In this document: positions 1 through 4,506 of the stretch, piece by piece
How positions within the stretch are numbered: position 1 is the first letter of the stretch
Layout: each line of letters begins with the position of its first letter
Source of the DNA: Oscillospiraceae bacterium
GTDB lineage: Bacteria; Bacillota_A; Clostridia; Oscillospirales; CAG-272
Length of the DNA stretch: 6,629 nt
Assembly: GCA_015064665.1 (NCBI GenBank)
Contig: SVRU01000102.1
Span: 1-6,629 of the forward strand
Reading direction: 5' to 3'
Notes under the pieces: generated by a model
Database searches by the model: none
What the model was told of the DNA's origin: nothing
What the model saw: only the letters and a program-made list of their open reading frames with translations
Made by a program: the position numbers and the translations under genes

Positions 1-1199
1 CCTGCTCTGATAGTAAGCTCGATTTCTTTTACACTTCCGTCGAACTCGAAATTTTTAAATCCGATAGTCGTGCCGGTAACGATGTTTGCCACGTGACCGG
101 GAATCTCGTCGCCGTCCTTGCCATCTTGCGTGATCTTCGGAAATCCGTTTGGCGAGAAGGCATAACAAGCAATATACGCGGGGTAATAGCCTTTCCCGAC
201 AAGAGGGCCGCCGTTAAGACCGCAGGAAGAAGCCTCTGCTTGTGTAAAGCTTCCGTCGGCATTAAGGGTTATTTTTTCTGCACAAGCCTGGCGGCTGAAG
301 GGTGTTCCGTTAGTGTGTCTGTGGTAGAAAATATAGTATTCGCCGTTTATGTATTCAACACTTCCGTGGTTGTTTCCGCCGACTCTCATTTTCATACCCG
401 AAGGCTTGTATGAGTCGATATTTGCGTCGCAGCTGCTTATAAGAATTCCGCCGTACTTAAAGCCCTCGGTGGGCTTGTCGCTTACCGCATAGCAAAGCTC
501 GTGCTGAAGCTCCGAGGAGTATATGAAATAGTACTTTCCGTTTATCTTCCTCATTGATGAAGCTTCAAAAAAGCCGTGCCCCTCGTATTCGGTGCCGACA
601 GCGGCGTTAACGCCCTCATACATTGTGGAGGGGACTATAACGTTTGGTTTTTGTAAGACAGTCAGCATATCTTTGTCAAGTACCGTTGCCAACGCACCTG
701 GGGAGAATCTGCCGAATCCCGTGTAAAGATATGTCTTGTCTCCTTCGGTGAACACACCGGGATCAAACTGGCGGTAGTCACCCTGTTCAGCATTTCTGCC
801 GTAAAGTGTTCCATCGGGATAATGAACGTATCCGTAAAATTCGTACTTGCCCGCAGGTGTGTCGCAGACCGCGACCGAAACAACATCAGACATATCCAAA
901 ACGTAATAAAGATAATATCTGCCGTCGTGCCCCTTTGTTACGTCGGGAGCATACAGTACCATTTGCCCATCAGAATTAATGGGATCTTGAAGTTTTGAGT
1001 AGATCACTCCCTCATATCGCCACTCCTTAAGGTCGTCTACGGGGGCGGAATAACAGACATAGTCCCCGAGACAAAATCCCCAACCGTTAAAAATGTCGTG
1101 TGAACCATAAACGTAAACACGATCGCCGAAAACGTGAGGCTCACCGTCGGGAACATATTCCCAAGAAGGCATATATGGGTTGAATGCTTGCTTTTTCAT
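1..1199 (-). CDS. Glycoside hydrolase family 43 protein, C-terminally cut by window edge
   Basis: The gene is open from the ATG at 1199 to the left edge, giving 399 complete residues with no stop. It reads as a GH43 five-bladed beta-propeller glycosidase (xylosidase/arabinofuranosidase type) acting on plant hemicellulose. The N-terminus has FNPYMPSWEYVPDGEPHVFG, where D18 is the likely general base. YAPDV follows at 83-87. QFDPGVF (D146) fits the pKa-modulating Asp, and FFEASSMRKINGKYYF (E212) fits the general acid. NNHGSVEY lies at 276-283. After about residue 360 the text (HVANIVTGTTIGFKNFEF) resembles the start of a carbohydrate-binding region of the CBM6 kind seen in this family. No signal peptide is visible, so the enzyme is probably cytoplasmic and acts on imported oligosaccharides. 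GGAGG lies about 10 nt before the ATG and supports this start. Family is confident; substrate is not determined. Confidence 0.93.
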   Translation of the reverse strand, partial: MKKQAFNPYMPSWEYVPDGEPHVFGDRVYVYGSHDIFNGWGFCLGDYVCYSAPVDDLKEWRYEGVIYSKLQDPINSDGQMVLYAPDVTKGHDGRYYLYYVLDMSDVVSVAVCDTPAGKYEFYGYVHYPDGTLYGRNAEQGDYRQFDPGVFTEGDKTYLYTGFGRFSPGALATVLDKDMLTVLQKPNVIVPSTMYEGVNAAVGTEYEGHGFFEASSMRKINGKYYFIYSSELQHELCYAVSDKPTEGFKYGGILISSCDANIDSYKPSGMKMRVGGNNHGSVEYINGEYYIFYHRHTNGTPFSRQACAEKITLNADGSFTQAEASSCGLNGGPLVGKGYYPAYIACYAFSPNGFPKITQDGKDGDEIPGHVANIVTGTTIGFKNFEFDGSVKEIELTIRA

Positions 1200-1232
1200 G
1201 CTCTGTAACCTCCAAAATTATTTGTTGATTTT

Positions 1233-1261
1233 ATTGTAATATATAGTTTGAAAAAAGTCAA
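1233..1261 (-). promoter_or_regulatory. Sigma-70-type promoter of the GH43 gene
   Basis: On the minus strand, TTGACT (1256-1261) and TACAAT (1233-1238) are separated by exactly 17 nt. This places transcription start about 30 nt before the GH43 ATG, with GGAGG in between. The 8-bp direct repeat TGTTTTGA at 1272-1279 and 1283-1290 lies just upstream of the -35 box and could bind an activator. Confidence 0.75.
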
Positions 1262-1368
1262 GACTTATTATTGTTTTGACGATGTTTTGATTGAAATTTG
1301 TCCATAAACGAAAAATTAAAAGTATTGCAAATTGTCAATAGTATTGCAGAAAATAATTTTAAAAAATT

Positions 1369-2415
1369 TTAGAGCGTGATATTTAAGCCGAGTTTTTCAA
1401 GTTCTATGTCGAACAGTTCTTTTGATGATTTAAAACCAAACATAGCGCGTGGATAATTATTAAGCCATGTTTCCGCTTCCTTAATTTGCTTATCGGTATA
1501 ATCCTCGATTTTTGTGAATTTTACTATCCAACGGCGAAGCATTTGGTTTTGTTTCTCGTTGGATCCTCGTTCAGAGCTTGCGAAAGGATGGCAATAGTAC
1601 AAAGTTGTACGTTTGCCACGGAATATTGATTTTTCGAGGATTTTATAATTATTGAATTCGGGTCCGTTATCAACGGTTATGGTTTTAAAGATAGTTTTAA
1701 AATGTTTTCCGAGTTTCTTCTCGAGGCGGTTAAGGACACGAACAGTAGAAAAAATAGACTTATCTTTTGAACGGAAAACAAGTTCAAGGCGTGTTTTTCG
1801 TTCGGTGAGAACGATAAGGGTTTCACCTTTTTCACGTTTGCCGATAACGGAATCCATTTCCCAATGACCGAAGAAGGCGCGGCTATTGATGAAGTCGGGA
1901 CGAGTTTCAATTGACAGCTTTCCGAGAGGAACAGGCGTAAGCTCTTGTTTAGGTTTACGCTTTTTCCTTTTCCCTCTATACGGCAAATCTTTTCTTGATA
2001 CTTTGGGAACGAGACCGTTTTCAACGTATCTATAAATCGTATTATATGAAACGTCGGTGGAGAATTTGAGATCATTTCTTTTAATATCGGCAAGAATAGC
2101 GCGAGGAGAATACTTATATTTACGTATCATCTTAGAAAGGTAATTGATGAAATCATAATCATTCCCGACCTTAAGCGGTCTGCTACGGGCGATAGTTTTA
2201 AAATCATGAACCTGCTGGGCTCTGTCCGCGCTATAAATTTCAGTATACGTCCAATCGGTATTTTTATGTACTGTTTTACCTCTTGGAATTTCTCTATAAA
2301 GAGTTGAAGAATCTACGCCGAGACAGCGGGAGATCTCTTTAATGCTATATCCTTTATTATACATTGATTCTATGATCAGGCGGTCATGGTATGACATTTC
2401 TTTTCCTCTACACAT
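1369..2415 (-). CDS. IS30-family transposase
   Basis: This is a 348-aa DDE transposase from the ATG at 2415; a second in-frame ATG at 2397 (MSYHDRL) also has an SD. The N-terminal helix-turn-helix (about residues 10-45, IKEISRCLGVDSSTLYREI) is typical of IS30 and binds the terminal inverted repeats. The catalytic core holds FGHWEMDSV (first Asp), TVDNGPEF (second Asp) and SSERGSNEKQNQMLRR (catalytic Glu). All three are present at normal spacing and length is normal for the family, so the gene looks intact. The reading frame stays open further upstream to 2526, but that part lies in a long palindrome and has no family similarity, so I excluded it. GAGGT 7 nt before the ATG supports 2415. I could not find convincing terminal inverted repeats or a target duplication, so the limits of the insertion sequence are not defined. 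Confidence 0.93.
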   Translation of the reverse strand: MCRGKEMSYHDRLIIESMYNKGYSIKEISRCLGVDSSTLYREIPRGKTVHKNTDWTYTEIYSADRAQQVHDFKTIARSRPLKVGNDYDFINYLSKMIRKYKYSPRAILADIKRNDLKFSTDVSYNTIYRYVENGLVPKVSRKDLPYRGKRKKRKPKQELTPVPLGKLSIETRPDFINSRAFFGHWEMDSVIGKREKGETLIVLTERKTRLELVFRSKDKSIFSTVRVLNRLEKKLGKHFKTIFKTITVDNGPEFNNYKILEKSIFRGKRTTLYYCHPFASSERGSNEKQNQMLRRWIVKFTKIEDYTDKQIKEAETWLNNYPRAMFGFKSSKELFDIELEKLGLNITL

Positions 2416-2447
2416 TTCAAATACCTCACTTTCGCTGTTAGGTTTTC

Positions 2448-2523
2448 CCCACGGTGAGCGACGGCAGCAGAGGCGGGACGTGCGTCTCCGTCCTCTGCTT
2501 TGCCTTTTTTCGCTCACCGTGGG
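2448..2523. repeat. 76-nt long hairpin/palindrome upstream of the transposase
   Basis: CCCACGGTGAGCGA (2448-2461) is exactly inverted at 2510-2523. Inside it, GCAGAGG pairs with CCTCTGC, giving a very stable cruciform or RNA hairpin. It lies in the leader of the transposase, where structure could damp translation or impinging transcription. The apical part carries AGAGGCGGGAC, which recurs in the hairpin at 2932-2974. Confidence 0.8.
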
Positions 2524-2544
2524 CATATTCCTTATTAAGGGGCG

Positions 2545-2581
2545 AAAAAGCTACGCGCGTGTTTTACGTGCGTAGCTTTTT
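2545..2581. terminator. Bidirectional intrinsic terminator
   Basis: AAAAAGCTACGCGCGT and ACGTGCGTAGCTTTTT form a 16-bp stem with one mismatch around a GTTTT loop, with A-run and T-run on either side. It can stop leftward transcription coming from the peptide element, including its antisense RNA, and so shield the transposase. Confidence 0.88.
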
Positions 2582-2628
2582 AATTTGTTATAGAAAGTGT
2601 GAGAACACCCTAACCTTTTTACACCCAC

Positions 2629-2662
2629 TTGACATATCCAAGCGGTTATGATTTTTTATAAT
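2629..2662 (+). promoter_or_regulatory. Sense promoter of peptide 1, overlong spacer
   Basis: TTGACA (2629-2634) and TATAAT (2657-2662) are both perfect but 22 nt apart, which should make the promoter weak. The mirror-image antisense promoter has 17 nt; the excess comes from a T-run in the spacer. Confidence 0.5.
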
Positions 2663-2689
2663 CAATTCAACTCGAAAGGTGGTGATTAA

Positions 2690-2779
2690 ATGCCTCATAT
2701 CTTTTCAATATGCGATTTCGTTAATTGTTATTGGCAGATAATAATTGACTTAATCGTTATGATGACGTCCGTCATCTAA
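2690..2779 (+). CDS. 29-aa hydrophobic peptide 1, candidate type I toxin
   Basis: The peptide is MPHIFSICDFVNCYWQIIID followed by LIVMMTSVI. It has a nearly perfect ribosome binding site, AAAGGTGGTGATT, just ahead of the ATG. The sequence is mostly hydrophobic with two Cys and two Asp, long enough for one membrane helix. It is 15/29 identical to peptide 2 at 5141-5230, with core ICDFVNCY..IIIDL. I do not recognise the family; it does not look like Fst, TxpA, Ldr or Hok. A consensus promoter on the other strand starts just past the stop and reads back over the ORF, and the 3' untranslated region can pair with the ribosome binding region. This is the arrangement of type I toxin-antitoxin genes. 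A leader peptide is an alternative. That it is translated is well supported by the duplicated frame; toxicity is inference. Confidence 0.72.
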   Translation: MPHIFSICDFVNCYWQIIIDLIVMMTSVI

Positions 2780-2804
2780 TCTCTCACCCTCCGAGTTGTT
2801 TTTG

Positions 2805-2833
2805 ATTATATCATAACAGCTCGGATTTGTCAA
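2805..2833 (-). promoter_or_regulatory. Antisense promoter of element 1
   Basis: On the minus strand TTGACA (2828-2833) and TATAAT (2805-2810) are 17 nt apart, with an extended -10 TG. This is a full-consensus promoter aimed leftward into the peptide ORF; start expected near 2798. Confidence 0.85.
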
Positions 2834-3180
2834 GTCCTATTATTTTCACTTTCTATACATAATGCTTGTGTTTTTATATGCGCTCTGCGGAGCGCGGGAT
2901 CGGGGGACGAATGAAATAATAAAGTTTCATGTGGGAGGGAGAAGAGGCGGGACACCCCCTCTTCTCTCCCCCTACTATTGTTTAATCTAAATGATATAGT
3001 TACGAATGCCCCCCTCACTCACCCCCGATTGCACTCAGAGCGGTCGGTTGTAACGTGCAAATTTTACACTTTAGTGCACGACCAACAGCATTATCTAAAG
3101 CTTAAACGAGCAGGGCGCGCAAGGCGCGCGGCACTCAAGCCCTGCGGGGCTTAGGAGGGAGAGACGGAGAACAGAAACAG
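2834..3180. other. Gene-free, hairpin-rich stretch
   Basis: I see no credible gene here. It holds several inverted repeats: GCGCTC-TGCG-GAGCGC (2880-2895), the polypurine/polypyrimidine hairpin at 2932-2974, CGTGCA...TGCACG (about 3054-3080), GCGCGC-AAG-GCGCGC (3115-3129), and GCAGGGC paired with GCCCTGC, the latter competing with AAGCCC-TGCG-GGGCTT (about 3136-3151). Candidates are a plasmid origin/single-strand origin or structured 3' RNA of the leftward regulator gene. Neither is proven. Confidence 0.5.
2932..2974. repeat. Polypurine/polypyrimidine hairpin sharing AGAGGCGGGAC
   Basis: GGGAGGGAGAAGAGG and CCTCTTCTCTCCCCC form a 15-bp stem with two mismatches around a loop containing CGGGACACCC. 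The 11-mer AGAGGCGGGAC at the upper stem also occurs in the same relative place in the hairpin at 2448-2523, so the two flank peptide element 1. In the rightward direction there is no T-run, so it is not an obvious terminator. Confidence 0.6.
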
Positions 3181-3378
3181 TTAACTTTTATTATTATCTC
3201 GTTCTATTGTTTCCGCTATAGCTCTTTGAATAAAGGCGTTTACGCTACCGCCGTCGTGGGTTTCGGCGTGGGCTTTGATTTTCTCTTTTTCGCCTTTTGG
3301 CACTCGGAGCTTAAGCTCATCATAATGATTTTTACAATATTTAGCTACGGCTTTTTGATTAGATTTAGAAACAGCCAT
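3181..3378 (-). CDS. Small RHH/Arc-type DNA-binding regulator
   Basis: This 65-aa basic protein (MAVSKSNQKAVAKYCKNHYD...) contains a beta strand-like ELKLRVPKGEKEKIKAHAE followed by a helix VNAFIQRAIAETIERD. This is the layout of Arc/MetJ-type ribbon-helix-helix repressors common on Firmicute plasmids and mobile elements. Strand residues K-L-R-V would contact DNA. It has its own promoter (3400-3428) and a perfect-looking AAAGGTGGTGAT ribosome site. It is divergent from the 48-aa/J-domain operon, and five related palindromic sites fill the intergenic region, so autorepression and repression of the operon are likely. It could instead be an antitoxin without a visible partner. Fold assignment is moderately confident; regulation is inferred from site placement. 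Confidence 0.82.
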   Translation of the reverse strand: MAVSKSNQKAVAKYCKNHYDELKLRVPKGEKEKIKAHAETHDGGSVNAFIQRAIAETIERDNNKS

Positions 3379-3399
3379 ATAATCACCACCTTTTCAATA

Positions 3400-3428
3400 A
3401 TTATATCACTTTTTTATATTGGGTGCAA
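3400..3428 (-). promoter_or_regulatory. Promoter of the RHH regulator
   Basis: TTGCAC (3423-3428) and TATAAT (3400-3405) are 17 nt apart with an extended -10 TG. The operator TATTG-GGTG-CAATA (3417-3430) covers the -35 box. Confidence 0.75.
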
Positions 3429-3518
3429 TATACATTTTGTACAAAATATTGATAGAAATTTTGTGCAATATTGTACCCATTATATTTTAATAAATCTATT
3501 GACATATTGGGTACAATA
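3417..3518. promoter_or_regulatory. Cluster of palindromic operators between divergent promoters
   Basis: Related sites are TATTGGGTGCAATA (3417-3430), TTTTGTACAAAA (3435-3446), TTTTGTGCAATA (3459-3470), TATTGTACCCATTA (3469-3482) and TATTGGGTACAATA (3505-3518). The first covers the leftward -35 and the last fills the spacer of the rightward promoter, so a bound repressor would block both. The RHH protein next door is the obvious candidate. Confidence 0.72.
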
Positions 3519-3527
3519 TGATATAAT
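3499..3527 (+). promoter_or_regulatory. Promoter of the rightward operon
   Basis: TTGACA (3499-3504) and TATAAT (3522-3527) are 17 nt apart: full consensus. The spacer is almost entirely the operator TATTGGGTACAATA, pointing to tight repression. Confidence 0.85.
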
Positions 3528-3581
3528 ATATAATGTAAGGTACAGGTTACCTTGCAAATACATTTGAAAGGCGGTGCGATT

Positions 3582-3728
3582 ATGGAGGAAAACGAATTGA
3601 GAAAAGACGAACTTGTAAACATTATCAAGGTGCTAAGAAAAAAGGGTTGGTCAGATACTGAAATTGTCAACCACTTACTCGAAATTGAAGGCGAGGAGGT
3701 AAACGAGGAAGAAAAAGAAAAGGAATAA
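3582..3728 (+). CDS. 48-aa acidic hypothetical protein, first gene of the operon
   Basis: The protein starts MEENELRKDELVNIIKVLRK and ends in a Glu/Lys tail (EEVNEEEKEKE). GAAAGGCGGTG sits 5-6 nt ahead of the ATG and the consensus promoter lies 55 nt upstream, so translation is likely despite the size. The middle (ELVNIIKVLRKKGWSDTEIVNHLLEI) predicts two helices with a turn at GWSD, resembling a minimal helix-turn-helix or a small protein-binding module. I do not recognise a family. It is cotranscribed with the 43-aa and J-domain genes unless stopped by the hairpins at 3735-3813. Confidence 0.7.
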   Translation: MEENELRKDELVNIIKVLRKKGWSDTEIVNHLLEIEGEEVNEEEKEKE

Positions 3729-3768
3729 AAAAAGGCTAACCGCCAAGCTTCGAAACAACGCGGTTAGC
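3727..3768 (-). terminator. Leftward intrinsic terminator inside the rightward operon
   Basis: GCTAACCGC (3735-3743) pairs perfectly with GCGGTTAGC (3760-3768). Read leftward, the stem is followed by seven T (3727-3733). There is no T-run on the rightward side, so it serves leftward transcription, and no leftward protein gene lies to its right. Confidence 0.78.
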
Positions 3769-3810
3769 ATATGACCCAAGAGGGTGAAGAAGAACGCGCC
3801 GCCCTTCTTC
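3728..3810 (-). ncRNA. Predicted ~83-nt antisense RNA in the operon leader
   Basis: A leftward promoter (3817-3845) and a leftward terminator (3727-3768) bracket about 83 nt with no ORF. The RNA would have a 5' hairpin (about 3782-3813: GGG/GAAGAAG pairing with CTTCTTC/CCC, one bulge), a short single-stranded linker and the terminator hairpin. It is fully complementary to the mRNA between the 48-aa and 43-aa genes. This resembles countertranscribed RNAs that control plasmid replication or operon attenuation, but no replication protein is recognised here. Confidence 0.6.
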
Positions 3811-3816
3811 CCCTCT

Positions 3817-3845
3817 ATGGTATCACAAAAGGCGGCAAATGTCAA
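3817..3845 (-). promoter_or_regulatory. Promoter of the predicted antisense RNA
   Basis: TTGACA (3840-3845) and TACCAT (3817-3822) are 17 nt apart with an extended -10 TG. The spacer ends CTTTTGTG, as does the antisense promoter spacer of peptide element 2, suggesting a common promoter ancestry. Confidence 0.68.
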
Positions 3846-3855
3846 GGGGGTTACA

Positions 3856-3987
3856 ATGAAATACTTAAAAGAATTTTTTAAAAGCTTGGTTTTTATATTC
3901 GGTTTGACCGAGGAAGCCAGGAAAGAAGCGGTTGACCTTGGACTCGTTGACTACAGCGGGCAGGGGCGCGACAAATACGGAAGATAA
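3856..3987 (+). CDS. 43-aa hypothetical protein of mobile-element type
   Basis: The protein is MKYLKEFFKSLVFIFGLTEE followed by a charged stretch and a C-terminus VDYSGQGRDKYGR. I chose the ATG at 3856 because AAGGGGG lies 6 nt ahead; the in-frame ATG at 3784 lacks a ribosome site and would translate the antisense-RNA target region. The N-terminal half is an amphipathic or weakly membrane-associating helix. Small proteins with a similar GQGRDKYGR-type tail are, as I recall, common on Firmicute plasmids, with no assigned function. It is followed after 12 nt by the J-domain gene, so translation is probably coordinated. Confidence 0.65.
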   Translation: MKYLKEFFKSLVFIFGLTEEARKEAVDLGLVDYSGQGRDKYGR

Positions 3988-3999
3988 GGAGAACGGAAG

Positions 4000-4485
4000 A
4001 TGTTTCAATATTTTAAATACGTCGAAACGCTCGAAGAGCTGAGAAAAGAATATAAAAGGCTATCAATGAAGTACCACCCCGACAGGGGCGGAAGTACCGA
4101 AGATATGCAATGTGTTAATGCTGAATACGAAAAGCTTTTACAGATGGTAGGAGCGAAGCGCAGAACGGCAGAAGGTGAGACCTGGGAAAAGAAAGACTAC
4201 GACTGGACCCTTGACCGTTTCCGTGAGGTTTTGGAAAAGGTTTTACGGCTTGACGTTACTGTTGAGATATGCGGGTCGTGGCTGTGGGTGTTCGGCGGGT
4301 TCTCCTGCAAGGATATCTTGAAAGGAATCGGTTTCTTTTGGTGTTCGGGTAAAAAAGCTTGGGCTTGGAGCGATGAACCGAAAAAGAGCAAGCACAAAAT
4401 GACACTTGACGAAATACGCGATACATACGGTAGCGAAATAGTCAAGCAGCAGAGCGGAAAGAATTTGATTGAGGGTGTCGCGTAA
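4000..4485 (+). CDS. J-domain protein with Trp-rich C-terminal domain
   Basis: This is a 161-aa protein. Residues 1-50 form a short J-domain: ETLEELRKEYKRLSMKYHPD with the diagnostic HPD at 26-28 and RGG after it, which would stimulate the ATPase of DnaK. There is no G/F region, zinc finger or DnaJ C-terminal substrate domain. Instead residues 66-126 carry a compact domain with spaced aromatics (WLWVFGG...LKGIGFFWCSGKKAWAWS). Such short J-proteins occur on plasmids and phages and may recruit the host chaperone to replication or transfer proteins; that role is inference. AAGGAGA about 8 nt ahead of the ATG supports the start. It is the third gene of the operon and its stop lies in the loop of a hairpin before the next gene. 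Confidence 0.88.
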   Translation: MFQYFKYVETLEELRKEYKRLSMKYHPDRGGSTEDMQCVNAEYEKLLQMVGAKRRTAEGETWEKKDYDWTLDRFREVLEKVLRLDVTVEICGSWLWVFGGFSCKDILKGIGFFWCSGKKAWAWSDEPKKSKHKMTLDEIRDTYGSEIVKQQSGKNLIEGVA

Positions 4486-4494
4486 GCGGCACCC
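4473..4494 (+). promoter_or_regulatory. Hairpin with the J-protein stop codon in its loop
   Basis: GGGTGTCGC and GCGGCACCC pair over 9 bp (one G-U) around a GTAA tetraloop whose TAA is the stop of the J-domain gene. The next ribosome site (AGGAGAG) starts 2-3 nt after the stem. Ribosomes finishing the upstream gene would open it, so translational coupling is plausible. Confidence 0.55.
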
Positions 4495-4506
4495 ATAGGA
4501 GAGAAT

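Larger units (their letters stand above)
2545..2798 (-). ncRNA. Predicted antisense RNA to peptide 1
   Basis: The transcript would run from the consensus promoter at 2805-2833 across the peptide ORF and its ribosome binding site to the bidirectional terminator at 2545-2581, about 250 nt. No conserved ORF is seen on this strand in both copies (copy 1 has a 15-codon frame, copy 2 has none), so an RNA function is favoured. The 3' end could be earlier by processing. Confidence 0.6.
2629..2833. repeat. Peptide element copy 1 (~205 bp imperfect palindrome)
   Basis: The element starts with TTGACA (2629) and ends with its inverse TGTCAA (2833). The left arm, read forward, and the right arm, reverse-complemented, align through the -35 box, ATCC-AGC-GTTATGA, TATAATCA, CAACTCG and GATTA. 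A second copy in the same orientation lies at 5077-5282. The 29-codon ORF lies in the centre. An 11-bp inverted repeat TATAGAAAGTG additionally flanks this copy (2589-2599 and 2847-2857). Confidence 0.85.

Noticed and set aside
2416..2526. N-terminal extension of the transposase from an ATG at 2526
   Set aside because: The extra 37 codons translate the long palindrome, have no IS30 similarity, and a better ribosome site precedes 2415.
1300..2660. Terminal inverted repeats of the IS30 element
   Set aside because: Only short AT-rich matches such as AAATTAAAA appear near both ends; nothing of 15-25 bp is convincing by eye, so no element limits are given.
2722..2769. 15-codon leftward ORF starting MTDVIITIKS in element 1
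   Set aside because: The start is not kept in copy 2, where the same strand has no matching frame; the strand is better explained as antisense RNA.
2931..2955. G-quadruplex
   Set aside because: Only three close G-runs of three; a fourth is too far away, and the hairpin explains the purine bias.
2830..3018. Leftward 62-codon frame in the hairpin-rich region
   Set aside because: Composition follows the repeats and starts without a ribosome site.
3226..3567. Rightward 113-codon frame over the RHH gene and its promoters
   Set aside because: It is antisense to a better gene and runs through operators and promoters, with no ribosome site.
3784..3855. Longer start for the 43-aa protein at 3784
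   Set aside because: No ribosome site, and the segment is the hairpin and antisense-RNA region; AAGGGGG favours 3856.
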